Positions 11,953-23,382 of a DNA stretch of 64,000 bases are shown in pieces. The stretch's first letter is position 1, and each line of letters begins with the position of its first letter. The position numbers and the translations under genes were made by a program. The DNA comes from Cephalotus follicularis (taxonomy: Eukaryota; Streptophyta; Magnoliopsida; Oxalidales; Cephalotaceae): assembly GCA_001972305.1 (NCBI GenBank), contig BDDD01001595.1, forward strand, positions 78,915 through 142,914. The letters run 5' to 3'. Below the pieces are notes generated by a model that worked only from the letters and a program-made list of their open reading frames with translations, was not told the DNA's origin and ran no database searches.

Positions 11953-14640
11953 GACCTGGCTGGCTCAAAGCACATCTAGAGCAGAATTGGCAAGGCTTAG
12001 CATATGATCGCAAAGTGCAATAGAAGTGACAAAAACTGAGATTACTATAAGATATTGCTCAAGAGTGGGCAAAGCTGAAATTATGTAAGTAATATAGATA
12101 GTAACACTATTATTCTGCAAAAAGAATTGCAAAGAGAAGTAGCTCACCTGAGCTTATGGAAATATATTTGCAAAAAAAAAAAATGAAACTTGTCAAAGTT
12201 GATACTAGATTATGAAAACAAAACAGAACTAACAAATAAAAAAATCTAAAGGGTATGCGCAAATAATGGCCAAAGGTGAAAATAGGAACATAAATGGCAA
12301 TGCCAAGAGATTTTAATAACAGGAAACTGCAAAGAAGTGTAAATCTATATCAACAACAAAAGGAATGAAGAGGAATCAAAACCAAGTTGAATTTTTAAAA
12401 AATGCAAGTTGATCCCAAAAACTGTTTATTTCGTCATCTTCAACGTGTTGTTTGAGACTTTCATAGAAGTACAAAGAGATGTACAAGTTAAAAAGATCTC
12501 AAAAGAAATCACTCTAGTTCTATTTCTAGTTCTAATACAATAAAGGAAATGTATACATAAAGAGAGTCAAGTTGTGCTTGCTAAAACACAGAGATAGTAT
12601 ATAATTGAACAGAAGAGGAGCATGACAGCTATTTTGTTGACTTAACTTCACATTTGTATGCGAACTGTGACACCTAAAGCTAAAGTTTGTTAAATGTTAG
12701 GTTACATATAAATCCTGCTCAGATTTTTTTATTATCAGACTTTAAATAGAGAATCTTCATACAATGTTTCGAAATTATTGAGTGCTAATAATTTAGAGAC
12801 GTGACAATTGACATTATGCTCTCTTGTCTTTGTCCGGTGCACGACGCGTTTTCCTTACCAAAATGATGGAACAGTACACATCACTGGAGAGAAATGGCAT
12901 TACATTTCTAAAATATAGATTTGCCTAGAAAAGGCAGATCTTGATAGTTGGTGATTTGCGTCAAAAAGGCAGATCGTGATATTACAGCAAGCTTCTGGAT
13001 TTACCGTGTGATAATCATTCTTTCTACTGAGTGCCTCGGAATAATAATGCCACTTCTCTTTTCCGTTATGCATCTTTAAAAAAAAAAAAAGATTTATTCA
13101 ATAAATCACATTATTATTTGGTTTAATTTAAAAAAATGTTCTATTCATTCATTTGATTCAACAAAGAATATTGTGAAATTTTGTTAAGACTTAATCTCAA
13201 TATATATGATACTTAAGTGGGTCTCTCTACGTCAATTATATATTGGGTATAATGTCATGCTTATATTTGATCTTTGTTTTCAAAAGTATGATCTTAAAAA
13301 AGAAGAGTCTCTCAAATAGTTAAAGTGATCATATATTTTATATCAAACCAAAAATGAGTTTACTCAATATCTCAATAAAATTCGTGCAAAACTCGCATAA
13401 TACTGTAATACAAAATTTACATAAATGTAAATATAAAAATCCACACGTGGTTTTGGGGGTAATCAAAGATTTCCAAGAAAACAAACGAAAACATCTTGAA
13501 ATTCCTAGGAAATCCAGCAATTGCGTGACAAGTATTTTATACTAAATCTAATGATTAAGATGTGTTCATTTTTTTTAAAATTAAAAAAACAACTTATAAT
13601 TTGTATATTATTGCAAAGCTTAAGTTTTTGGTTGGGTTGTGCTTATAAACAGCTCAATTTACATCTTAGATCATTTTATGTTAGAGCTTAACCTTTCGAA
13701 TAAAAAAAATGTTGGTGGCAAGGGGATAGGTAATGTATAGTACTCCTGTGTTTTTTGTTTTTAATAGTGCGACGGGTATCAATCTCAACAAATATTTTTT
13801 TGATAATTGATGACCACAAGGGATACTCATTGTTCTTTTTGGTATTGCGTGATATAATTATAATAGTTACATCCAGTAACCTTCTTACGTTATTTTGTAT
13901 GAACCATGCATGTAAGACTAGTCCACATTTAATAATTGCAATTCGAGATTATCGATTCATCTAGTAATTTCAACAATTAGTTTAATACATAAACGAGAGT
14001 AAAATAAGTTCCGTTAAGTTCAGATATTAAATGCATGTATTGGAGCTTTTAAATCAAATTTTAGCACAAAAGACCCAAGTAATGTGTTTGAGTAATTCGA
14101 GCTTCAGTTTTCTTATTACAAGTTAGATATCTGAATAACGAACCTGTAAATTCTAATTCTAATTTTTTTTTTTTCGTTTATTGTGTTTTGAGATTTAAAT
14201 ATTTGTTTTTGTTTTTTCCTTAAATTACTATTGTATTTTTCAACAAATAATTCAAATACCCATACAAAATAACAATTAAATTATCAAAAGTTGATCAATT
14301 AAGTTTGAGAAGTAATTTTTTAATATTGATCATCCACGTATATCCACAATTTTTTAGTCAAAAGTCAACTAATAATTTTTTTCACATAATTTATCCAAAC
14401 AACTCTTTTACCAAAAATATAAATCCCAAAACAGGTCTTAAGCCACTTTGCCTCTCAAAAGTCCCAACCGTAGTAATGTAAAGCCCAACATATGAGCTTC
14501 AGCTGGGTTCATTATGAAGTGGGGTATAGTCCTTAGTTTCAAAGGTTTTCTTTTTGGGCCATAGAAAGGCTTTTGTTTGTGCAACCACATATTCACAGAT
14601 AATTTACTACCTATATTTATTTTGGGGAGTCCTAGACTCA
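11953..14640. other. Intergenic, AT-rich; upstream of the receptor kinase
   Basis: No credible coding sequence. The first few hundred bases left of the kinase start presumably hold its promoter and 5' UTR. The rest is AT-rich with poly-A/T runs. Small ORFs near 13.35-13.55 and 13.75-13.96 kb have random-looking composition. Confidence 0.5.
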
Positions 14641-14649
14641 TATTTTGAA
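14641..14649. repeat. Target-site duplication, left copy (Mutator-like element)
   Basis: TATTTTGAA here and TATTTCGAA at 20792-20800: nine bases with one mismatch, the size expected for Mutator insertion. Confidence 0.8.
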
Positions 14650-14837
14650 GGGTTAAATCCGTTTTTGCCCCTTGAACTTTACACGTTGTATCTCGTTGGT
14701 CCCTAAAGTTTTTTTCATGTCAAAGTTGCTCACAAACTCCTCCCCGTCAATCACTGTTGCCTTCCGTCAACATTTCCATAAAAAAAAAACGTTAAGTGAC
14801 AGCTGGCCGTTTAATACCCATATAACCAGATAACCCG
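14650..14837 (+). repeat. MULE left terminal inverted repeat
   Basis: Matches the reverse complement of 20605-20791 from GGGTTAAATCC through CCAGATAACCCG, with scattered mismatches. In MULEs the TIRs bind transposase and usually carry the gene promoters. Confidence 0.9.
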
Positions 14838-14937
14838 CCATGAACCCGACCCATTTGACCCGATTCCAACTTTGATAACAACGAATAACGCCCCGACTAA
14901 ATTAAATCATCGATTTGGGCAAGCGAACCCTAAAAAA

Positions 14938-15022
14938 AGGCGATCAATCTCATCACAAATCGTTTCGAAAGCACACAACAATAGGGTTTTTGATTTGCTG
15001 GCGATCAATCTCATCACAAATC
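14938..15022 (+). repeat. Short direct repeat in the MULE 5' leader
   Basis: The ~22-bp segment GCGATCAATCTCATCACAAA(TC) occurs near 14939 and again near 15000, separated by ~40 bases, between the left TIR and the transposase coding region. This is probably transcribed leader sequence; no function is known to me. Confidence 0.6.
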
Positions 15023-15577
15023 TGTTGCAGGTACGTTCGTTTTGTGCTCTGTTTTATGCCCAAAAAAAAGCGATAGGTAATGTTGTGTGGTTTGTTGCTT
15101 TTAATCGATTTGGATGTCTTACACTATTGAATATCATGGATCAAAAGTAAGGTCCTATTTTGTTTTCTTTGATTTAGGGTTTGGGGTCCCTGATGTTTGA
15201 ATGGAGCAGAAGGGTAGGTCCTTGTAGTGTTTGTTAGACATTAACTGCACAGACAATATACATTTTGAAGTTAATAACATGTTTTTCTACCACAGTCCTC
15301 GTAGTGTTTGTTAGGCTTTTTTGATTTTGCATCCTGCTCATGTCCAAGAGTATTGTTCAATGTTGGGGCACTGTTGATCTTTCTGTTTTCTCATGTTACT
15401 AGATAACCAACATTATTTACGAGAGTAAATTAAGTCAGTCGAGCATGACTAACTGTTCTAATATTTAGAATATGATAGTAGGATCATTTACAATATACAT
15501 GATTTAATTCCTCTTTTCAATGCTTGTGTAATGAATTCTTATCGACATTACAATGCATCACTTGTAGATTTTCTTCA

Positions 15578-18500
15578 ATGATGACACGTTCGCAGAAAGA
15601 TCCCAGTGGAAGGAAATTGATTCTCCATTATGGGGGATATTTGTCCCACAATCCACCCATGAGATACGTAGGTGGATAGATGAAAGCCACAGTGTGTGAC
15701 CTGGACATATTGTCACTACCTGAACTGAAGGCCCAAATGAGTGAGGACTTCAATGTCCATAATTGCAGTAGGTTCTACTATTTAGAACCAAATAAGAATT
15801 TTTCTGATGGTTTGAAGCCTCTAGATAATGATGGTGCTTTTTTGGAATTGTTTAAGCTCCCTACAGACAGCATTCAGATATTTGTGGAGCATTCATTTCA
15901 AAATACAGTGGAAGGCTGTCAAATTCCAGAGCCTGCCCAACATGTCACTGGTCCAAGTAATTATGCTCCTGGTACAAGTGGTGGTGACTTGGATGGAAAT
16001 AATGATGGTGGTCACTTTGGTTTCCATGTTGGTGGTGTTGACTTAGCAGCAGATATGGAGGATAGTGATGGTTTGAGTGTTGCTAGTTCTGATGTTAATG
16101 GTAGTTCTGATGAAGAGAGTGAGTATGCACCAGATGGTGATGTTGATTGTGTGGATGGAGTAGCTGATGCTAATGAAGATGATGAGTTGTATGAAAATAA
16201 TGTGGACTTTAATGTTGAAGAGCTAACTTTAGAATGTGATCAGTTCAGGGGTGCTAATATGGGTGATAGAGCTGATAATGCTGATGACAGTGACAATGAG
16301 TCAGTTAATATCTCCACACCAGTTGGGTCTGATGAAGAGAGTGAACCTAAACAGCATGACTACAGGCCTGGAACACTTGTGCAACCCAAGGTTGGATTGG
16401 TGTTTAGCTCAGTCACACAGTTTAAGGCAGCACTCAGAAATTATGGAATAGTTAAGGGCTATGACATTAACTTTAGACAAAAAGGCGAAATGGAAGGTTT
16501 ATGCGACATGCTACAAGGATGAGCACATTACTTGTCCCTTTTATATGTATGCTTCAGGTAGTGAAAAGAGGAAAGATGACCCAACAGTGGTGGTGAAGAG
16601 TTTGAAAAATGTGCATAACTTTCCTAGGCCAGCTAAGAATAGGAATGTCAAATCACCTTGGTTGGCCACCCAATATGAGGACAAAATTAGGATTCAACCC
16701 ACTTGGAAGCTGAGTGAATTTAAAAGTACCATACTTAGTGACTTCAACAGTGAAGTGTCTCGGAGCACATGCTATAGGGCAAGAAAAAGAGCAAATAATG
16801 AGATACAAGGGTCATATGAAGACCAGTTCTCGAGATTGAGAGATTATGGTGAAGAGATCATCAAAAGCAACCCAGGCAATACATTCCTAACACAGACAGA
16901 GAGAGCATCAGAGGAGGAGTTGCCTAGATTCAAAAGGGTTTATGTCTGCTTCCATGGTTGCAAGGTTGGCTTCTTGTCTGGTTGCAGGCCATTCATCCAT
17001 TTGGATGCATGCCACTTGAAGGGGTCGTGTAGGAACATGCAGCTTCTGACAACAGTGGCAATTGATGCCAATGATGATTTATTTCCATTGGCATATGGTG
17101 TAGCCGAGGGAGAGACTAAGGAAACATGGCGTTGGTTCATGGATTTGCTGTTGATGGACATTGGTCCAGTGGAGGAAAATGGATGGACATTTATGTCAGA
17201 TCAACAGAAGGTTAGTTTGTGTTCATCCATTGAATTTTCTTGTACTTTGTTTACACTTTCATTATATACACAGTGCTAACAGTTTTTTTTTGTTTGTCAT
17301 TTGTGTGTTTTTTGTAGGGACTTGTACCTATTGGAGAGAGTTTGTTTGATAACTCAATCACAAACCATGGTGAGCATAAATATTGCCTCAGGCATATCTA
17401 TGCCAACTTTAAGAGTTCCTTCAAGGAAAAACTGTTGAAGGACCATCTCATGTTTGCTGCTAGGACCACTCAGAGGCAAATGTTCATAGATAACATGGAG
17501 ACAATTAAGAGGTATAATCCTGAAGCGCATGCTTATCTACACAAGCTACACCCAAAACATTGGTCCAGGCATGCATTTGGAACAAGGGCAAAAACTGACT
17601 GTGTGGTGAACAATGTGACTGAGAGCTTCAATGCAATGATTTTGGAGGCAAGGGGACTGCCAATAATCTCTATGATGGAAGAAATTCGGAAAAAGCACAT
17701 GGTGAGAATGTAAGAAAGGTACGCTGCAATGGACAGGTATGATGACATTATCTGTCCAAAAATCAGGGGCAAATTGGAGAGATTGAAGCATGAAGCAAGG
17801 TTGTGGCAGTGTCTATGGGCTGGAGGAGATAAATATGAAGTCGGGCAAGGGAGGGGACAATATGTGGTTGACTTGGGCTTGAAGACTTGCTCTTGCTACA
17901 GATATGACATAAGTGGGATTCCATGTGTGCATGTCATGAGAGCTATCATGTATGATGAAAGGAGGGTTGAAGATTATGTGCATGAATATTACTCCAAATC
18001 AAAGTACTTGTTGGCTTATAAAACTGGTATTGATCCTGTTAGAGGGCAGGATGATTGGGAACGTTGTGGATATGATCTCATTCAACCTTCAATGACTCAT
18101 AAGCAAGCTGGAAGGCCAAGGAAGATGAGGAAGAGAGGTGCTGATGAGCAACGGAGGCCTGGAACTCTTAGAAGACAGTACAAGACAATTTCTTGCTCAA
18201 GGTGTAAGCAGGATGGCCATAATCGGAGTACATGCAAGGAGCCAATTGGAGGTCTCTCGACGGTAAGTTGTTGTTTCTATTATTTTCATCACATTTTATC
18301 ATGTAAATTTTAAACTAATCATTCACTTGATGTCGCAGGCTACAAGATCTAGTGGCACTACTAGAAGGTCCACAGTATCTCAGACAACATCTCATGCTCC
18401 AAGCATCAGTTATGCATCATCTCAACCACCAAGCACAATTCAGTTAGCTTCTCAGCCTGGTAGGACCACCAGGTTTACTTCCCAGCTAAGGAGGACCACT

Positions 18501-18701
18501 CAAACAGCTTCTCAGCCAACCAATACAACCCATACAGCTTCACAGCCAACCAGGGTATCCCAGACAGCTTCACAGCCAACGAGGATGACCCACCCAACTT
18601 CACAGCCACCCAGGAGAACACAACCAACTTCTCAGCCTCCTAGAAGAAGCCAAAGAAACCTTCATCGACCAAGGACAGCTCAGCCTAGTAAATGGTGCTA
18701 A
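15578..18701 (+). pseudogene. MULE transposase (mudrA-like), interrupted
   Basis: Coding parts: 15578-17210 (containing an in-frame TAG at 15677-15679 and a +1-type frameshift near 16483-16490), 17318-18262 (in-frame TAA at 17711-17713) and 18339-18701, with introns at 17211-17317 and 18263-18338. The order is normal for the family: N-terminal LILHYGG...YVGG segment; acidic linker; MuDR-type domain (FKAALRNYGI, then CPFYMYAS); the MULE DDE domain with its three acidic residues visible in LDACHLKG, MSDQQKG and TESFN; a SWIM zinc finger (CSCYRYDISGIPCVHV) near 17.9 kb; and a CCHC-like knuckle CSRCKQDGHNRSTC near 18.2 kb. The C-terminus is a repetitive Ser/Thr/Gln/Pro tail. An uninterrupted frame also starts at ATG 15680, so a shortened N-terminus is possible, but the frameshift and TAA still break the protein. 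Confidence 0.88.
18339..18701 (+). repeat. Repetitive TASQPTR-like tail of the MULE transposase
   Basis: The last exon encodes about ten imperfect 10-12-residue units built on ASQPTRxTQ or TSQPPRRxQ. The DNA repeats CTTCTCAGCC or CTTCACAGCC every ~30-36 bases. It is basic and probably unstructured. This is internal repeat expansion within the last coding exon. Confidence 0.75.
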
Positions 18702-18973
18702 ATATTATACCTTGTAGTAGAAAATGATGTTAAGTGACGGACATGAAACTTCTTTTTGGGCTTTGCATGTCACTTCTTTTTTACCACAGATGATGCATTA
18801 TGGAAATTTGTTAACTTTTTGTAACTCACAATTTGTAGATATTTATTGTGAGCCACATTTATTGTATTATCTTTGTGAGATTATATATTTGTGTATTATA
18901 ATTGATATTATGGTTATGGATTAGTGAAACTGAACTTGTGAAAAATATAGTATACACCTGTTGCAATTAATAT

Positions 18974-19108
18974 GCAGCATCCAGGTGCTGTTAAATGCAG
19001 CACCCAGGTGTTGCAGTTTTATGCAACACCGGGTGCTGCAATCTTTCGCTCACCCAGGTGCTGCATAAACATTGAGCCCCTGTTTTATGCTGCATAAACA
19101 TTGAGCCC
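18974..19108. repeat. Palindromic CAGCACCCAGGTGCTG array and short direct repeat
   Basis: Four near-palindromic units of 14-18 bp built on GCAGCACC(C)AGGTGCTGC lie at 18974-18990, 18997-19014, 19023-19039 and 19051-19064. They are followed by a 19-bp direct repeat, CTGCATAAACATTGAGCCC, at 19061-19079 and 19090-19108. The block lies between the 3' ends of the two convergent MULE genes and could fold as RNA hairpins on either strand. Confidence 0.75.
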
Positions 19109-19315
19109 ATGTAGTTAAATAATACTACTTTGTTGTGGTTTCATAAATTCCATCTCACACACTGAAATTGATGAGCAACAAGAACATGACTTATCGAACA
19201 TGATTTATTGCCAAACAGCTTGTTTATTACAACCATCAACAGATTACATACCAAAGCTGAAAAAAAAATACATAGACTAACTAAATACACTGCAATGCAG
19301 CACTAGCATCAACCC

Positions 19316-19738
19316 TTAATTGTTTGTTGACAACAGAATCAGTAGCATTAAAATGACAAACAGATTGCAAACAATGTTCATAACTACTAGCATCCTCACT
19401 GAACCTAGGGAGTTATCAAACATTTTCATCCTCTCAAACACCAAGTTGTTGTCATTCTTTAGATCCCTTATCGTTTCTGTTATTCCATCCTCACACTCGT
19501 TACCAGCAGCACAAGTCACTAGTCCTCTCTTGCATGTATCAGCAGCAACATTAGTGGGCAAGCACCATCCCAAGAACCCAGCACCGCAAAACTTGTCTTG
19601 ACAGCAATAGTATAGCCTATTCTTGTTCTTCTCAGTTTTTTTCACAATTCTGACAGCAGCGCGTACACCACATCTACAAAATTTTGAAGCATATCGTAAT
19701 TCATCCCCCATTGCCTCGTTCACGCTGGACGAAGACAT
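19316..19738 (-). CDS. MULE-encoded GRF zinc-finger membrane protein
   Basis: An intact 140-aa ORF. Residues 21-58 form a GRF-type zinc finger: C21-x-C23-G, an aromatic YYCC at 43-46, C51, and GFLGW at 54-58. Residues ~85-110 are charged and may be helical, and ~115-136 are strongly hydrophobic (MLVVMNIVCNLFVILMLLIL), ending in STNN: a C-terminal membrane anchor. GRF fingers bind nucleic acid in proteins such as APE2 and topoisomerase III alpha. Plants also have many small GRF proteins of this layout, often near transposons. The gene is convergent to the transposase inside the same TIRs, an arrangement like mudrB opposite mudrA in maize MuDR, though I see no sequence relation to mudrB. Its role is unknown. 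Unlike the transposase it has no internal stop. Confidence 0.78.
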   Translation of the reverse strand: MSSSSVNEAMGDELRYASKFCRCGVRAAVRIVKKTEKNKNRLYYCCQDKFCGAGFLGWCLPTNVAADTCKRGLVTCAAGNECEDGITETIRDLKNDNNLVFERMKMFDNSLGSVRMLVVMNIVCNLFVILMLLILLSTNN

Positions 19739-20604
19739 CTATAACCAGTATGAATTCAAAAACTCAAAGTCAGTTATATCATAAACATGCAGACATCATT
19801 TCTAACCATGCCACAGAAAACGAACCAAAAATTTTCATTCCAAAGATAGAGACACATCGATTCAGGCAGACATCGATTCAATCGATACCACAACAAATGA
19901 ATCAAAAAATTTCGTCCCCTCACAGAGAGGCATCGATTCAATCGATTTAAGACAATCATATTATAAACAAAATGGAAGTTAAAAACTCATAAAAAGAACC
20001 ACAAATATTTGGCATCAACATCACTACAAATGCCATTATGGTGTTACACAAATTTAATAAACATGTACAACGATAGTGGAATATACGATTCTAATTATAA
20101 GATTATATACACCAAACAATCTATATGAATACATTACCCAACCTTTGTGAGGATGTGCTTAGAGTAGAAGAAAAAGTAATGGAAATTACAATTCCAAGTT
20201 CATCTGATGCATTTCAAATAACAAAAAAAAAAACCATTGCAGTAAACATTTAGATGGGGATTGCTTTAAAATAAATCAACATTTCATTTACTTTTTCAAC
20301 GTACCCGTACTGATGTAGAGTCAGGCTTCGTCACTTTCTTCCCAGTTCAATTGATCAGTGAGCCAAAGAGGGATTTAGTGGAAGAAAGGAGAAAAATAAG
20401 TAGTTCTACGGGGTAAACTACAACATACCCATATCGATTTTGGTTTTAACAGCTTCGTCCGATTCTTCCCAAAATGTATACCGATTTTTGTTTTAACATT
20501 TGGGGGTTTGGTTTTAGGGTTCAAGAAGTTGTTAAGAAAGTTGTAGTGATGGGTATGGATATATGAATGGGTAACTGGGTTAGATTAGGGGGGGAAAAAA
20601 ACGT

Positions 20605-20791
20605 CGGGTTATCTGGTTATATGGGTATTAAACGGTCAGCTGTCACTTAACGTTTTTTTGGATGGAAATGTTGACGAAAGGCAACAGTGATTGACGGGGA
20701 GGAGTTTGGGGGCAACTTTGACACGAAAAAAACTTTAGGGACCAACGAGACACAACGTGTAAAGTTCAGGGGGTAAAAATGGATTTAACCC
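20605..20791 (-). repeat. MULE right terminal inverted repeat
   Basis: Inverted counterpart of 14650-14837, ending GGATTTAACCC directly before the right target-site copy. Confidence 0.9.
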
Positions 20792-20800
20792 TATTTCGAA
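20792..20800. repeat. Target-site duplication, right copy (MULE)
   Basis: TATTTCGAA; one mismatch (T/C) to the left copy. Confidence 0.8.
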
Positions 20801-23040
20801 ACTCTTGTTATGAATATTCTATCATGTTCCATCGATTCACCAAAAATGTTATTAGTAATAAATTAGTGGTATGGTAAATATATAGAATATAAAATCTTAT
20901 TTAATTAGTGAAATGAATAATAATTACATTAATTTTTTTCTACTTTATTTCACGAGTTAGATGACACTATATATTTATTATATCACCTCATATACTATTA
21001 ATAGCATTGTTGTCAACTCATTGAAAGGATTATATGTGTTTAGTATTAGAACTTGTATTGGTTAAAACTATGTCAAAGTGTCCGTTTAAATTAGTATACG
21101 AAGAATTTAGAAATTCATGAATAATAATATTATTATCAATAATCTTTTATTTCAATTGATGTGATACTTCGCATGATATGTATTGATTTATTTATGAAAA
21201 ATATCAAGATTTACCTATGTATATTATTATTCATGTGTCGATTATGTGTATTCTCACTTTTGTTAAGAAAAAAGTTGATAAAAAGTCCTTATCTCTTATT
21301 CATTATATTTCAGTGGATAATTTATAATTTTATCAACATTTCTTCATGTTATATGAGATGTAGATAAATATTAATTAATCCTCACCAAATAGAGACGAAG
21401 ATTTTCCATCATTCTTCTATCGTGGTAAAATGAAAAATTATAATTTTAGATGGACAGAGGAAATGGGATATTCCACCCATATATCTTGACAAGTGCTCTT
21501 AAAACATTTGGTTTTGTTTGAAAATGTTGTGAAAAAACAACATATTGTATGTTGTTGTGTTATGGAATATTATGTTTGAAAGTATTCTAAAAGTTCAATT
21601 TCAGAAATGTAAAAAAAATGCATGAAATAATTGTTTGATAAATATGGGATCAAAATATCAAATTATTTAACAATCTCACAATCGTTAAAAGTTATATTAT
21701 TTAACTTTTATTTATCAAATACCCAATTTATTGAAATGTTATTGTCTCATACTATACTACCAAACAGGGGTTATGTAATTATTGCTACTACGCATTATCA
21801 ACAAAGATGATATTTTGTAAGTTTTCAATGTCAATGTTTGTCATCCAACCTTTGATGAATCGGATAAAGATGAAATTATATACATCATTGACGTAATATA
21901 CATTTAAAGTATGTGATTAAATAAAACATACGAATTTAATATAGAGTTTAGATCCAATTAAATGTAGTATAAAACTTTTTAATAAGTTGTAACTTTCCTT
22001 CTACGCATTGTAATGACATCAATGATAGTAATGTGTCGATTTTCTGTTCCATTATGTAACAATAAAAGGAGAAATTTACTTTCCTTGCAAAAAATAAAAT
22101 AAATTCCAATTGTAGCCTTTATATCAATTATTACATAATCAAGTTGCAAATTGCAAACTTCTCTATGCCCACATTAAAAAGGAAAAAGAAAATACAAGAA
22201 AAAATGAATACAAATGGTAGCAAAAACAAACCTAAAATGCTTTACTTTAGTAAAAAAAAAAAAAACAACAATTAAAAAATAAAATTAACGAGGATGAGCA
22301 CATTTTCCCCCTTCACCTAATAAAAGAATATGTACGTGTCTATCTTTTTTGTTTTACCTTTTTATTACTTTTTCTATGTAGAGTTTTTTTTTCTTTTTTC
22401 TTTCATTTTTTTCACTGAAAAAAAAAATCTATAAAAAGAAAACAAATTAAAATTGAAAAAAAAACTATTTTACTGGTTTGTTTTACACTTCATATCTTAT
22501 AATTAATTGAGAAAAGAGAACTAGTAAAGATGGTCTCACAAATTTTTTTACACTCAATCAATAATAAAAAAAATGAGTTGTAAAAATGAAAAAAACTGAA
22601 ATATTTTACACCATCTATTAATGGATTACGTCTCTTAATTATATAATATCTTAGTTTGTGGAAAACTCATCCATTATATCAAAACCTTCTAGTTTTATTC
22701 AATTATCTTTCAATGGTTAGGTGGTAAAAAATTACTAACCCACTTTTTACGTAGATATGATTTACAAAACAAGATTTATTTATTATGAATAATTTATTTT
22801 GAGCATAACAACCACATCAATGATAGGATATGATTGACAAAAAGTCAATTTATATGGAAATCTAGCATCTACCCGTGAAAAATTGTGGAAGTCTAATTTA
22901 TTATTGATATTATTATTAATATTACTATAATATATTTTTAGCCAAGCTATTAGCTACCTTTCATATGTAGTAGGATCCATGAATTAAACCTCCCACCTAA
23001 TCCTTAAAAATTCAATGCAAAGGAGTGACAGGTAATGGTC
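20801..23040. other. Intergenic, very AT-rich
   Basis: Poly-A/T runs and random small ORFs; no gene, structured RNA or recognisable element seen. The right end merges into the chalcone isomerase upstream region. Confidence 0.5.
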
Positions 23041-23044
23041 GATG

Positions 23045-23050
23045 CACGTG
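23045..23050 (+). promoter_or_regulatory. G-box upstream of chalcone isomerase
   Basis: A perfect CACGTG lies ~260 bases upstream of the predicted transcription start. G-boxes with MYB sites commonly drive light- and bHLH/bZIP-dependent flavonoid genes. Motif presence alone is weak evidence. Confidence 0.4.
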
Positions 23051-23306
23051 ATATTTCAATCAACCACCTTGACAAACTTACCCGCCTTAAATCTCAGCTA
23101 CTACTTAAATTTTGATAAAATTCTAATAGTTGAATTAATAGATTGGACAGCAAATCTTTTATATTTTTTAATCGATGCACTAAGCAGTGTCAATATACCC
23201 GCTGTCAAGAGGACCCTGATCCTACTAATATAATCCCTCACCATATAAAAAAAAAAGAAAAAACTATTGCAAATTTTAAGACACCAAGCACCTCGTTTTC
23301 TCCGTC

Positions 23307-23313
23307 TATAAAG
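23307..23313 (+). promoter_or_regulatory. TATA box of chalcone isomerase
   Basis: TATAAAG, 70 bases before the ATG at 23383, implying a transcript start near 23338 and a 5' UTR of ~45 bases. Confidence 0.65.
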
Positions 23314-23382
23314 CGCAGTGTTTCACAAACCGAATAGTTCTATCTCCACAAGTTAACGTTTTGAAGAAGAAGACTGTCAAAG

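Larger units (their letters stand above)
14650..20791. mobile_element. Mutator-like element (MULE), 6.1 kb, complete ends
   Basis: Long terminal inverted repeats of ~188 bp (14650-14837 and 20605-20791) start GGGTTAAATCC and are flanked by a 9-bp direct repeat. Inside are a mudrA-type transposase gene on the plus strand and a GRF zinc-finger gene on the minus strand, arranged convergently. Both termini and both genes are present, but the transposase frame is interrupted, so the copy is probably no longer autonomous. TIR homology is high over the full length, with scattered substitutions and short indels, suggesting a moderately young insertion. Confidence 0.92.

Noticed and set aside
16461..16522. 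Possible programmed frameshift in the MULE transposase
   Set aside because: The overlap has an A5 run, but two other in-frame stops and the absence of frameshifting in known mudrA genes make ordinary mutation simpler.
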